Origin: Vandiemenella viatica
Taxonomy: Eukaryota; Arthropoda; Insecta; Orthoptera; Morabidae
Length of the DNA stretch: 64,000 nt
Direction of reading: 5' to 3'
Assembly (NCBI GenBank): GCA_031002005.1
Contig: CM061919.1
Location: 223,446,739-223,510,738 of the forward strand
Part shown: positions 22,515 through 33,965 of the stretch, one piece after another
How the letters are laid out: each line of letters opens with the position of its first letter
Numbering within the stretch: position 1 is the first letter of the stretch
Notes under the pieces: generated by a model
What the model saw: the letters and a program-made list of their open reading frames with translations, nothing else
What the model was told of the DNA's origin: nothing
Databases searched by the model: none
Program-made: the position numbers and the translations under genes

Positions 22515-22612
22515 TCACGGTAAGAACGAAATCCAGGCAACTGAAATCGGTTGACTGTGGAGGTCAGGAAACTGGGCCACCATGCCTAGCGACAAACGTT
22601 AACGATCCTTAA
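22515..22612 (-). pseudogene. mariner-type transposase fragment
   Basis: On the minus strand one frame reads RHGGPVS-stop-PPQSTDFSCLDFVLTVK. It lines up with the well-known mariner-type motif GGPVxWPPRSPDLTPLDFF that ends the catalytic domain. A stop replaces the W, and several residues of the PRSPDLTP block are changed, so the fragment is dead. It is too short for subfamily assignment, and nothing else of the element was found nearby. Confidence 0.5.
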
Positions 22613-22961
22613 GCAGCCGTTTTGATGCTCTCCATCTCCTTTTAAATTTTGTACCTCTATTTATAGAGCACACCATATAATTGACATTCGCTTCAAAAAC
22701 CAATATTCACTTGGCGTATCAATACAAGTGTCGAAGTGAGTAAAACAGCCGAAGGCCTTTATATGAACACTTATTTATGTCCATGTCTACCAGCATACTG
22801 TAGCCATACCGAATTTATTTCGCAGATATCCAACTTTCTCTCATGCACACATTCACGGAAGTGCGTATCCACTGTGAAATACAACATTGTTACGGACTCA
22901 AAACATTTTTCTTTTGTTGTGCAGAGGTGGTACCCATGAGGAGTTTTGTGCGTGGACCAAA

Positions 22962-22963
<2 letters not shown>

Positions 22964-23018
<55 letters not shown>
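22964..23018. repeat. (CA)n microsatellite
   Basis: About 27 uninterrupted CA repeats, followed within 150 bp by shorter CA (23053-23064) and GT (23104-23122) tracts. The open frames here are repeat artefacts. Confidence 0.97.
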
Positions 23019-23021
<3 letters not shown>

Positions 23022-23550
23022 GCTGGATCGATGCACTCGACTCGCCAACCCTCACACACACACACGAGTTTAAAGTCCGGCCACAGCTCTCGGTCGATAA
23101 CTCCGTGTGTGTGTGTTTGTGTGCTGTGCTGTGCAGTGCTGAGCACACGCCTCGACTTCTGCACGCTGCCCCATCACAACGAATCTGGTTACGGAATCGC
23201 AAGTCAAACCACATCTGTGCGCAGCTGATGTGCTATGTTTAATAATAATAATAATAATTGATAAAATTGCGACCTTGGAAAGACCGCCAGACTTGGAAGA
23301 GGATGTGCAGGATGACCTGCAAAAGTGGAAACATCTAAAGATGATAAAATTGCGATGGAACGCACGCTCTGGTGACAGTCTCCTTACACATCTGTCTTTC
23401 TCTTTTCCTCTTCCCAACTACTTTTCCCCTGTACTAATTTTAACTTTGAATTCTTTCAGTGTTTTAGGTAAACTATTCATCATTTCTCTTGGTAATTTAT
23501 TCCTATCCCTTACAACCTTTCCTCCGAAACAAAATTTTCCCACATCCTTA
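23019..23550. other. low-complexity and unassigned sequence
   Basis: Short CA, GT and (AAT)n tracts (23240-23258). GATAAAATTGCGA occurs twice (near 23261 and 23343), indicating a small local duplication. The rest is unassigned. Confidence 0.4.
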
Positions 23551-23852
23551 GGGGGCGTTCATAAATTACGTAAGGTGAAATAGGGGGGGGGGGGTCCGGC
23601 GAAATCTCATCACCAACGGGGAGGGGGGCAACGGAAATTTTATTGGAATGTAGAGCAAAATAATAATATTAATAAATAAAATAAAAAATAAAAAAGTCGA
23701 TTTTAGGGGGGTTTTTCGTCGAAAAGTGGGGGTGTAACCGGCTCTGGAAGAGGGGGGGGGCGAACAGATCTCACGAAGTTTCACCAGAGAGGGGGGGGGG
23801 GGTCCGGACCGGAAATCCGGAAAAACACCTCACGTAATTTATGGACGCCCCC
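23551..23852. mobile_element. MITE-2 copy, TTA target duplication
   Basis: A 302-bp element with ends GGGGGCGTTCATAAATTACG and CGTAATTTATGGACGCCCCC, almost perfect inverted repeats. TTA flanks both sides (23548-23550 and 23853-23855). The interior has several poly-G tracts and is inverted relative to the copies at 8.4 and 58.0 kb. Confidence 0.9.
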
Positions 23853-23855
23853 TTA

Positions 23856-24785
23856 AGCATGAAATCAAGTGCCAGATTGATCAACTTTATCCTTCCACGT
23901 ACTTCTCATAATTTTCCCACCAATTCTTATTTGTCACGTTCCTTGGGACAGCGGGTCCGTCTATGTTGATAAAGAGCCTCTTCGTATCAATATTCACCGA
24001 TAATATGAAATGTAATGAGAATTTGCTAGGTCCCAATTTGATTCTGCGGTCCAGCTATCCAGAAATAAGTTTCTGAAAATTACTCCAAGAAAATACCAGG
24101 ATAGTTTGATCATGAATGCCATGGCCAGGTTCATTCTAATCAGTCCTATGCGTGATATAATAACCTCACTGTGAATAAAACATATAGGCGTACTTGATAA
24201 AACATAGCATTGTCAAGTACGGGTTCATATAGCACACCGTAAACAGATTATATACAAAAATGAACAATACAAAAATGTAAAAAGCTAGTTTGTTTTTAAA
24301 CAAAGTGCATTATACATTTTTGTAAGATTGTCATTCAAATGGAATGAATAAATTGGACATGCAAAGCTTCAGTTAGAGAAAATTGTGAGTCTTTGAAACA
24401 TTTAAAAAAAAATAAGTTTTCACGATATAGTTATTATATTATTCATAAAATTTTACATCGAATGATACAAAAGATTTTTTGAAGAAAAAATTATCGATTG
24501 AAATATCAAATTTGTCAAAATCACAAAACCACAAACTCCACAAAGATTGGTATAGTTTCCATGTAAACTTTATCTGTCGTCGGGTTGCCAGCATTCATTT
24601 TATACCCATGAACGTAATGTAAGGACAATATTTTATAAAGCGGATATAATATTCACTCCCCATAATTTTCGAAACTTCTGCTGTAATAGTGTTAAGGTTA
24701 ATAAGAACTTAACTAAGGGGCAGTCACAGATTTTTAAGTTAAATGGCTTAGAAGTTATGAAGGATTAACAGAAGGCAATTTTGTT
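23856..24785. other. no recognisable feature
   Basis: AT-rich unique sequence. Confidence 0.5.
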
Positions 24786-24787
24786 TA

Positions 24788-24978
24788 TGACTTTACGCCT
24801 ATTCAACGTCGTCGTCATTAGAGGCGTGAATGGACTGGGGGTAAGGAACGGGGAGGAATTCCGCCTGGGTTGATTTCGGGAAACCAGGGAAAGCCGAAAT
24901 CTGGTTGGCTGGAAGGGGATTCGAACCCGCGGCCTACCATATCGAAGCCAGAGCGTTATCGCTCGCCCACCACCTTGG
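24788..24978 (-). mobile_element. SINE-1 copy with internal deletion
   Basis: Minus strand: head GGTGGTGGGCGAGCGATAAC, B-box GGGTTCGAATCCCC, part of the core (CCCTGGTTTCCCGAAATCAA), then directly the 3' region (GGCGGAATTCCTCCCCGTTC, CCTCTAATGACGACG). The CGAATGCCGGGATG to CCATGGCC block is deleted. Confidence 0.85.
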
Positions 24979-26892
24979 TGTACAGGACGGACAGACAGAC
25001 AATTACTGTTCCTTTATTCACTCAGAACCCTAAAAACCTAAAGATGAATATATTACTGTGACAGTAATCAAGAAAATGAGAAACTTCATTTATAGGACGC
25101 ATTGTATAAAAATACGACGGTATCACGAATGAGGAAACGTACTTAACACACTTGCTACTGTTGTTATAATACTGTGGCTTTTGTACCAGATTGATGGTAC
25201 TCAACAAGATTAAAAATAGACCGCGGGGTTCCTGACAGCCATCTGAAAACTTCATCAAAGTGTCTATAAACTCACAGATGTGTGGCTGCTGAAACTGAAG
25301 ATATACATCGACCTGAGAGATTTATTCCAGAGAACGTGACCACTGCCTTTCATAGTTGCCAAATAAAGCTTCAACACACATCGCTCGGACGGAATAGCAG
25401 GTTAGAAAGGAATAAATGAAATGTTGAACTGGAGGTCAGGAAATGGAATAAATGAGCAAAACTTTACCACGACGTAAAATATTCAGGATCGCAGGCTAGA
25501 GATTTAGACGTAGATTGAAAGAGATCTGGAGTTTTGGTACCACTGCAAGACGATATTCCCATAAGTAATGAATTGAACTCTTGTTGCTACATGGCAGGAT
25601 TATCTATCCAATGACTAGATCCTCACACAGACCTTGAATATTACATACGTCTGTTAACTATTTCCGTATCGAGCAGAGTAATTTTTCCTCTTTTTTATTT
25701 CCTCTCGGGACTTTGAAGCACTGGAAAATTCTACCATTTGGTTGCCTGCCAAGTATGACTAAATTTAGTATTTAAGATGTCACTTCAAAGACTTTGAACT
25801 GACATTTATTGTGTAGCGTTTCCTCTGAGTTTGCAAAAAATAAGGAATAAGACGACCAAGGGGTTTTAAAAAGTTGACATTAAATCCTTGAGGCGGTGCT
25901 GAATATGAATGTTGACACCAAAAATATTGCTTTTGGCTAAGGATATAGCGTAGTGGAGCGTCAGTTGGATTAATCAAAAAATGGTCCAGCAGCAGTTAAA
26001 ATTAAACTTCAAGTGGTGTTGACTACGCAATAGTTCCTTGGCCCCTCCTCTCCCAGCTGCAATGAATGACCCCAACGTCGACGGGCCATCCAGACAGAAG
26101 CATAAAACATAAACAAACAAACAAAAAAACAACCCTTCTGAGTGTGGTTCGTATTTAAAAACATGAGAGAAGATGTCAGAAATTCCTTACAGCGACCCTA
26201 GGGATTTTATTTGTTTCCTCTAGCGTTGTAAACAAGGCCCATTCAGCTTTGTCCAGGAGGGTTCCTGGAAAGACCCGGACCTTTAGGATGCGGTGACCAG
26301 GTCGAGGTTGTCGAATGGGAATATTTCGACACACGCTGACTGTAAATGACCCGCTAAATACGGCGCATTGCATATTTTGTTGCACTGCCATCTCAGTCTT
26401 TTGATGACCAATACAATTCTGAAGTAATAGTATCCGATTTTTCAGTCAGTCCAGTATGACTTGACAGTTCATCGAGATTACCGTCAAACGGTTACTAAAC
26501 TTATTAAAACTGTTTGTAGAAGTACCACTTGAGTGTAAATGTTATAGAAATGGAATATTAGCTTGACATAACGTACTGTTCATTGAGGCTTTTTCGTTTT
26601 TCGCATCTGAGTTCCCCTCTCCCATGACAGTTGGGAGTAATAATGCACCCCTCCTCTTTAATTGTAATAAGATTATCTGATGTGTAATGGGTCCAAAAGA
26701 CTTCCAGACAAGCAGTTTATTACTTCAGATTAACAAGGCGTTAAATATGCACGATGAAGCTTTTAGGTTTATGGAAGGACGCATTTCACTCAGAAGCGAT
26801 TTGATCATATATTCTTTCAGATTAATGTGAATACCTTCCAACTACTCACATTTCCTGCATCATTCAACGTAAGCAGATCACAGAGTTACAAA
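24979..26892. other. no recognisable feature
   Basis: Unique AT-rich sequence. None of the small frames resembles a known protein. Confidence 0.5.
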
Positions 26893-27072
26893 GGCCATTA
26901 GAGCTGAGAAAGGATGGGAGCAAAGAACGGGAATGAATTCAGCCATCGTCTTTTGAATAAACCATACCGGTATTTGCCTGGAGTGGACGATTCAAAACTG
27001 AAATCTGTATGATCGAACTAGGATTTGAGTCCGCGTCCTCTCGAATGTGAGGCAAGAGCTTTAGTAGAATAG
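26893..27072 (-). mobile_element. SINE-1 copy, diverged
   Basis: Minus strand: B-box GGACTCAAATCC, core ending CACTCCAGGCAAATACCGG, and a 3' part with GACGATGGCTGAATTCATTC and CCATCCTTTCTCAG. Both the A-box end and the tail are eroded. Confidence 0.65.
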
Positions 27073-27177
27073 GTTTCCATGGATTTGACAAGTAACGTTT
27101 GATGTTGGCAGCACTGTGTAAAGTCGAGGTCTGTACGATATTGAAGTGCAGTCGAGAAGATAATTATATCGCCCTTC

Positions 27178-27352
27178 GTTGTGATTCCTCTAGCTTCCCG
27201 ATTTCTGTTTCCATGGTTTCTCGAAATCACTTCAGGCGATCCGGGGTGGTTCCTTGAAAAGTCTATGGTCGAATTTGTTCCCCTTCTTTTCCCTAGTTCT
27301 AACCTTGCACTAATGAGCCAGATGTTGGCGTGCCGTAAAGACCAAAGCATTT
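27178..27352 (+). mobile_element. SINE-1 core and tail fragment
   Basis: Begins in the core (CCGATTTCTGTTTCCATGGT, AAATCACTTCAGGCGATCCG) and continues through TTCCTTGAAAAGTCTATGG to a diverged tail. It faces the minus-strand copy at 26.9-27.1 kb, making an inverted pair about 100 bp apart. Confidence 0.7.
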
Positions 27353-27573
27353 AGAAAGGAAAAAATAATTCCAAGTGTCTACGGAAGTATTGAGAAGTAC
27401 AGTCTTTCTCCCTGGTGACAGTGACACTTCGTCTCGCCATGGACTCTACAAGACAATTGAAGCGTTGGGAAGCATTTGGATTGAGAATCGACGACATCTG
27501 GACAATTTCTCACAGTGCATGAATGTTTGATGGAGGGGGTCTCATGTTTCAATTCTTTCGATGCCATCTCAGA

Positions 27574-27857
27574 TTTTTTTTTTTTTTTTTTTTTTACTAT
27601 TTCATTCCTCCCAGCTGAAGGCTGGGAAGCGGGCTGTTGGAGAGTCACAGGAGACTCTTTTCAGCCGAACTACTCTCTACGGGGAGGGAAGGGGGATGGA
27701 AGGTCGACCGTGGCCTTGTAGGGAACCATCCCAGCATTCGCCTAGAGTGACTGAGGAAAACCTCAGGCAGGATGGCCGAACCGGGTTTGACCCCGGTCCT
27801 CCCGAATGACAAGTAGCAGTGCGAAATCGCACTGCCCAAGCCTCGGGCTGAGGTCAA
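27574..27857 (-). mobile_element. SINE-4, tRNA-derived with shared core
   Basis: Read on the minus strand: head GACCTCAGCCCGAGGC, GCAGTGCGATTTCGCACTGC and a B-box-like CGGGGTCAAACCCGG. The core then resembles SINE-1 (TTTTCCTCAGTCACTCTAGG, GCGAATGCTGGGATGG). The 3' half is different (GAGTCACAGG and CAGCCTTCAGCTGGGAGG on the opposite strand) and the tail ends in A (T-run 27574-27595). A core shared between families with different heads and tails suggests module exchange. Confidence 0.7.
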
Positions 27858-28786
27858 ATGACCTTGCTCTTCAGTGTTCAGACACAGAAAAGCCGGAAAA
27901 TCAATTTTTGTATGAATTACCGGAGAACGGAGAGGCTTAAAAGTCTAAACATTGTAAACACTGATGGATATTTTGCATTATTTTTCAACTTTTATAAGGT
28001 TATAGTATTTCCGCTTTAGCTTTTCTTTGTTTGTGACTGCTTGAGTGTACACTCCAGTTTTTTCAGTTTGGTTGTCGAGGTGAAAGTTACAGGCAGGGAC
28101 GTGTGTAAGATGCGTCGCAGCCACTTTCCAGCGTAGTTAAGTAAGCGTTACGGGCGCTTTCTCACACACACAACGCACTCATCTCGTGCTCAGAGAACAC
28201 TGTGAAACCCTCTCTCACTACCAGGTCGGTTCGACAGTGAATACTCCTCGACTTTCCATATTACAATAGAGCATATTCCCCGGTCTACACACCAACTTTT
28301 GAAGAATTTCTCGAATTTTTGTTTTGAATTTATTCAGAGTTTCTGGTAAGTTTTTCAGCTTATCCTTCGATATTTTATCACCGTCCCAGACATCGTTTCC
28401 TACCCATATAAGAGGTAATTATGTTCATGAGTTACTAACTGTTCATTTCTATGTAGATCGCCCAACTTATGAAGCTGCATTAGTTGGCAGCAAACACGTA
28501 TAGTAAAACGTCTAAAAAATTTGGAAAACTTCTGAAAAAAAAAAAAAACTTGACATATTAAACTAAAAGAAAGTTCGTGCAAGCAAATAAGAAACATTTG
28601 TTCATTCTTGTTGGCCTACCACTCACACTTTACATTTCCATTAAACTGCAGGTCATTTCAGTGATATTGTTTTATTGTCTTTTTCTTTCTTTATATAGAA
28701 TATTGCAATTCACATAAACACCTACGTCTTTATCAAGTACGTTCAAAACTACCAACACAAAATGTATCCCTCTTTTTTTGATTATT
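27858..28786. other. no recognisable feature
   Basis: Mostly AT-rich. A CpG-containing patch at 28060-28250 has no recognised element. Confidence 0.45.
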
Positions 28787-28996
28787 GCTTTACGCCTCGT
28801 CGAGATCATTACAGGCGGAAATGGACTGGGTGGTAGGAACGGGAAGGAATTCGTTCATTTCCCTTTGAAGGAACCATCACGGCGTTAGCCTGAAGTGATT
28901 TGGGGAAATTATGGAAAACCCAAATCTAGATGGATCGAATCCGCGTCCTCGAAAATGCCAAGCCAGAACGTTATCGATCACCCACCATGCTCGATA
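28787..28996 (-). mobile_element. SINE-1 copy
   Basis: Minus strand: head GAGCATGGTGGGTGATCGAT, decayed B-box, core ATAATTTCCCCAAATCACTT and GGCTAACGCCGTGATGG, tail GATCTCGACGAGGCGTAAAG. The B-box region has a small deletion. Confidence 0.82.
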
Positions 28997-29299
28997 AAAG
29001 TATCTTTTTCTCATTCTAATAGTTTCTTAATAGAAAGACGCACACACAAAACCAATCCTTCTTGTACACTACTGCACACACGACGTAGTCGAAGATATTA
29101 CAAAACCAGTTTGTTCTGTAGGTTTACTAATTCTCGAAAATATAATGATTTTACAAACACCGTTAAATCTGGAATTTTCTGATTTAATGCAAAGGGATTA
29201 CAGTAAAACTACCCAGTTTAAGAACAATACTATTCCCCTTACAAGGAGTGTGTAGTTCTATTAACTATCTTCTTCCTTTCTCTCTGTCTCCCTCTATTT

Positions 29300-29595
29300 C
29301 AGGGCTTCCCAAGGTTTTTCTTACCACGCCCTTAGAGTTCGCATGTATCCCCCTTCCCCGCCACAATTTTATTATTGAAAATCACAACGCCTACTTCTCA
29401 GTACTAGCAATTACATCTCAAAACTCACTGAAAGCGTGAGGTTAAAGGTTATTGACTCTAAGAGGCGGTGAAGGAGACATAATACTTCCGATGGAGGGTA
29501 TCGCCCACAAGTGTAGCGAAGCTACTTCGAACTCAACACCCCCCCCCCCTCCCCCTCGCTTTCCTAGATCACGCCCCTCAGATTGGGAACCTCTA
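29300..29595. mobile_element. possible hAT-like MITE
   Basis: The left end CAGGGCTTCCCAAGG and right end GATTGGGAACCTCTA are imperfect inverted repeats matching the hAT-type CAGGG..TTCCCAA pattern. The interior is non-coding and has ACGCCC and poly-C blocks. The 8-bp flanks (CCTCTATTT side and AATCTATAT side) are only loosely similar, so the boundaries are tentative. Confidence 0.4.
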
Positions 29596-30144
29596 AATCT
29601 ATATATTTTTAAACTCAATATAAGTTCTTAAAAGTTTGCTGAGCCAATCCTTAAGGTCATATACAATCCGTATTTCACCCAAGTCTCGTCGCGCGGTCAA
29701 GCCCTTAGATCCTAAAAACACATTTTTTTAATCACTTTTACACATTGTGCAATTAGTTTTTATTTTATTTAGATCGCTCTTAAACAGAACCAACAATGAT
29801 CGTTAGATCAGACTAGCCTGCCTTCCGATCGCATCAGTCAACTCCGTGATACTTGCCTGCATTTGCCGATGTATGAAGTAAAGCGATCCAAAAAATTCAT
29901 TTTTTGGTACCTAAAAATTTCCCAACTTGGTTATTGACAAAGTGCTAAGTGGGTTTCGCAGGAGTGAGATTGTGTTTATTCCCTACATAAGCTTCCGAAC
30001 ATTCGAAGGAAGCATTTCCATGTTATGTTGGCATTGGCAAATCCTGAAGGAAGTGGGTCATCTACCTACCTGAACGTGTCTACCTCAGGGAACTATTCTA
30101 CTCCCGTGACCATACCCAAACATGATCACACGTTTACACCAGTA
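29596..30144. other. no recognisable feature
   Basis: Unique AT-rich sequence. Confidence 0.5.
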
Positions 30145-30225
30145 CCCCGTTCACCCTCAACTGGCGGCTCAAGGTCATGATCCCCTTACCCCGCCCCTCC
30201 CCTCATCATCCCTTCCTTTACGCCA

Positions 30226-31082
30226 GTTCACACTACATAGCGGTCAGCTCAGCTCACGAGCCAGGATTTTGCTAGTGGCCTTCACACTTGCTGTCAGGTC
30301 ACGTAAAATCAAATCGTAGACGATGCCATTTCATTTCAGTTGCTCATAGCGAACAATGCGGTTTTCTATGCTAGCGTTAGTTAAAATCGTATTGATTTTG
30401 GTAAAGAGGCTAACAAAACATAAAGATAAAAAATACGACGATTCAGGGTGCATCCAGAGTTTAAGAACGCAAACAGATGAAGACAAAAAAATGTTAACTA
30501 CCGGTTATGCCTTGCGAGACGATCAATGGAAAATGCTTTTGATATTTTAGCTCAAATATTTCAAATTTGTTTTAGAAAAATTATTTATGTTCCAAAATTA
30601 ATTGATAAAATAATTTTAGCAACATGTATTTTGCACAATTTTTTTACGGAGGAATAAAATTTCATGCCATGTAGAAAGTGACTGTCAGGATGAAAGAGAG
30701 GAACCCTTTTTTACAAATATTCTTTTTTTGGATGTTAATGCTCCAGAAGAAGCTTTTGATGCAAAATAAATTCACTACATTTTTTAATTCGGGAGTAGAA
30801 TCTGTACCTTTGCAATACAAAAACATGTAATAATATTTGAATTTATTATGAAATTTTTCCGTTTATAATAATCAGAAATAAAATTGTGTTAAAAATTTAT
30901 TTTTTATTTATTACTCTTCTTTATTGCTTAGTTTTAAGTCGTTCATCGTCCATGTTGATCTGACCTGACTTGAAGGTTGCATGTTCACACTAGCGGTCAG
31001 CTCAGCTCAGGGCCTGGAACGTTGTTGAACGGTGGCGGTGCGATCATCAGGTTGACCTGCCTTGCCTTGACGTAGTGTGAAC
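30226..31082 (+). mobile_element. internally deleted PIF/Harbinger-type element
   Basis: Outer ends GTTCACACTAC (30226-30236) and GTAGTGTGAAC (31072-31082) are exact 11-bp inverted repeats followed by CAG/GTCAGCTCAGCTC-like subterminal repeats. More copies of these subterminal motifs occur near 30989-31015 and 31115-31140. The interior holds a transposase remnant. A second end-like motif at 30988 suggests a tandem or nested end. No convincing 3-bp duplication was found. Confidence 0.55.
30356..30768 (+). pseudogene. PIF/Harbinger transposase remnant
   Basis: Two frames together resemble a Harbinger nuclease with its middle removed. The first (from 30356) ends near KKYDDSGCIQSLRTQTDEDK, comparable to the N-terminal KYWVxPxxRxR region. 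After a +1 shift near 30510 the second frame reads RSMENAFDILAQIFQICFRK, then PKLIDKIILATCILHNFF. That matches the C-terminal block of Harbinger enzymes, where E of the DDE triad lies in 'xxxENAFGIL' and is followed by LHNF. The frame ends at TAA near 30766. The first two catalytic aspartates are absent, so it cannot be active. Confidence 0.7.
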
Positions 31083-31277
31083 GCTCCCATTGGATTATGT
31101 GTTTACCGATTTTTGACCTGACCTGAGCTGAACTAATTGCATGTTTGAATAGGCCTTTCCGAGCTGAACGCCGTGTCCAGGCTAGCGAGTGGCATTCTTC
31201 GCATGTAGGGGTAAGAGCAGCGGAGTGGGGATATAACAGAGTGACCTTGAGTCGCCTCTGTTAACTGTACGGGCTAT

Positions 31278-31311
31278 AGTATTTTATAGCCGCTAGCTGC
31301 TATAAAATACT
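31278..31311. repeat. perfect 13-bp hairpin
   Basis: AGTATTTTATAGC (31278-31290) is followed by the 8-nt loop CGCTAGCT and its exact complement GCTATAAAATACT (31299-31311). It lies just outside the MITE-D end. It could be a cruciform or a terminator-like structure, or a local duplication by-product. Confidence 0.7.
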
Positions 31312-33850
31312 TCTGCAGTTGGAACTGTGACTGCTGCAGATAAGTACCACTTGCAAGCTCGTTCGAAAGTATTAAAAGAGATCGGTTTACTTGATATATC
31401 AGCAGACGACGCCCCGCCAGTACGTGGAAGGTTGGCTGATGGCTCTGACTGATCCAACATTTGCTCCCCGTCTGGTGGCAGGTGCTGTGAAGAGCTTTTC
31501 ATAAATATTCAGCAGTCGTCGCTGCGGCAGGCTGGCTGGTGTTGGCTGCCGATGGCTGGCTGCTACATTTATTTCCTTACGTGACCGCCGAATTAACGTC
31601 ACCGTTCCAACTTTTTCCCGGCTCGTCATGATTTATTCGTAACGGCGCGTCTGTGATAAACGCCCTGGTCCCTCGTGATTTACGCAATAAGCTCGCTGCC
31701 TGGCGCCACTATCGCGCTCTGCAAACAAAATGAAGTCATCGAGTAAATAACTATTTAAATTCTTTCTAAAGCATTTGATAATCACCGATAACTGCAGAAG
31801 AGAAGGCGTAAATGGCAAATTGAACTGCGAGACATTTAGATGAACAGGTGGAATCAAAGCACCTGTGAATGTCAAGGAAGCGGCTTAAATTAGAAACAGT
31901 TTGTTCGTTTAAATTCTCAGAGGTAATAATCAACACTAAAAGGCCGTTGTAGTCAGTGTTATCACGCTGTGATGTCACGTGTCCAGACTAACAACGGCCA
32001 GAGATATTTTTATTTTCTTTCCATAGATCACTATAGCAAGCTAAGAATTTAAGTTAACTATCTATGTTTTTGTAGTACTTTAATGTTTTTTACCTTTAAA
32101 TTTAAATTTGAAGCCAACCATAAATAGACGTATGCATCTCGTGTAAACCTATGTGTTAATTATGAGAGGATTGTGCAATTAAAACGAAGTGCACCCGAAA
32201 TATGTACAACATTACATCATTGCAAAATCAAAGTTACCAGCGTTATTTAGCTAAGCGACTACGAAAAAAAATCAATCTCCAAAAAACTGCATTCAACCCG
32301 TCATTTTTTACGGTGTAATAAGCTCAGAGCAGCGTGAGGTGTTGATTAAAGTGAAGGTAACTTATGACTACTGTTTGTATGACACTTTTTTGTGTTCATT
32401 AAACATTATTGACTAATTACGTGTTGTCCCCAATTTCGTTCACTGTGAATGCACGGAAAACTCTCTTAATAAACAAATAAAAGGACCGATTTTCCTTGGT
32501 TTACCCAAACCACGAAACAGTGTAAAAAAGAATGGCAAATTCAGTAATGTTTATATTTTGTGGGCGGAGTAGAAAAAATAAATAGCAAACAGCGAACATT
32601 CTTGAAGAAAATTCTTTGCAGTAATGTCTTTGGAGCTCCTCCATCGGGGAGAAAAAAATTATTTTCTTGCTGACAACGTGAGAGGAAATGGTATACAGGA
32701 TATCAGATTCCTTGTGTGGAAATCAATTCAAACAGCATTTCGTGGCAAAAATTTTCTAGAAGTTTGGAAGAAGCAGAATCAGATACAGATCAAATCTGAT
32801 TGGATGAGCTCAGAGAATATAGAAAATTTTCAGTGTAATCGTTGACGATCTTTTTATCATCCACGGTGTTTATCGAAGTATATCTCACATCATTTCTATC
32901 AGTTTCTTTTAATGTCAGTTGCTTGACAGAATCTGGAGCTCAGATGAATAATACACAATGGAGACGTCTCCATGATATAAAGAATACAACATCTACGTTG
33001 GTAGAAAAGGCTGGTAAAAGTTAGTTGCATAGGACTTCTTTTTTTCGATGTGGTCTGCTAGGATCATACGTCAATTTCTATTCTATTCTTCATGCTCTTT
33101 TTGTTTTGTTTTTCTTCCATTTAATCCAGTATTAATTCATCATTTCAGTGTGTTTCTTCCTTCCCTCATCAGGCTACTTCGGACCTGATTTTTTCGTCTT
33201 CTGCCTTGGAATCTTTCCATCGGACTTTGTTATATCCATTCCCGATTAAAATTTCGGTTGTGAGAAGTAATTACCATTTATCATCAGGAATACTCCGTGT
33301 CAAATGGACACTGTGGAACAATTAAATACACTTACAATTTTTCATAATTTTTCGGCTTCCAGACATCGCATTAAAATTAAACACCTAATTTTTCTCCTGG
33401 AACCATGTCGAAAATCCATCCAGTAGTTTCTACGCGAATCGCGTTCTACTAAAAAGACATAAAAATTAGAAAAACGATTGATTCTATCTCTTATTATTAC
33501 CTCTTTAAGAAGTGTTATTTCATCGCATATTTTTTCGAGACAAGTGTACGTGCACTACACGCAGTGTGTTGAGACGGTGATGTAGTGCGTTTTTAGAAGG
33601 TGCTCGCAGCGACCATAACTTTCGTCGACCTTCGGCTTGGCTGCGAGCTACTGGTCCATCTCGTTCCCCCACGCTCACTCACTCAACTTTACCGGTACAC
33701 CAGATCACTTTGTCCCCGAGTATGGCACTTGTTTAGTACATTCCAAAAACTACATTCCAAACGAAAAGTCGAACACAGTTTGTGGGAAATAGCAGAAATG
33801 TGCTGCTACCAATTCTAATAACTACAATGTTATTAGGCGCTACGATTCTC
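31312..33850. other. no recognised repeat; CpG-containing patch 31.3-31.75 kb
   Basis: The first 430 bp are CpG-containing and carry a GGCTGGCTG-rich inverted motif (31525-31562), with open minus-strand frames that show no domain. The remainder is AT-rich with nothing recognisable. Confidence 0.4.
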
Positions 33851-33852
33851 GC

Positions 33853-33965
33853 CCCCCCCCCCCCCCAGCCTAGTACGGCGGGCCCAGGGTGCATTTGCCC
33901 TGCTTACCCCTACCCCTCCAACCCCCACCAACACCCCCAATCCCCACCCTAACGCCGGCCCTGGT
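33853..33965 (-). mobile_element. hAT MITE fragment (same family as 38.9 kb)
   Basis: The minus strand begins CAGGGCCGGCGTTAGGG (33949-33965) and contains GCACCCTGGGCCCGCCG, matching the start and GGGCCCGCCGG block of the element at 38873-39076. The other end is lost in a poly-C tract (33853-33868). Confidence 0.6.

Larger units (their letters stand above)
30145..31274. mobile_element. MITE-D copy carrying a nested Harbinger-type insertion
   Basis: The left arm (CCCCGTTCACCC, CTGGCGGCTCAAGGTCATGA, CCCCTTACCCC) and right arm (GGGGTAAGAGC, GACCTTGAGTCGCC, GTTAACTGTACGGGC) are the two ends of the 150-170-bp MITE-D seen intact at 52.9 kb. About 980 bp of foreign sequence (roughly 30210-31195) separates them. 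TA borders both ends. Confidence 0.6.

Noticed and set aside
22843..23417. Several overlapping open frames of 65-147 codons on both strands
   Set aside because: They are translations of the (CA)n and (GT)n tracts (poly-TH, poly-VC) and carry no protein signal.
32624..32845. 73-codon frame with a helical, charged sequence
   Set aside because: No family resemblance and no supporting context; expected by chance in 64 kb.
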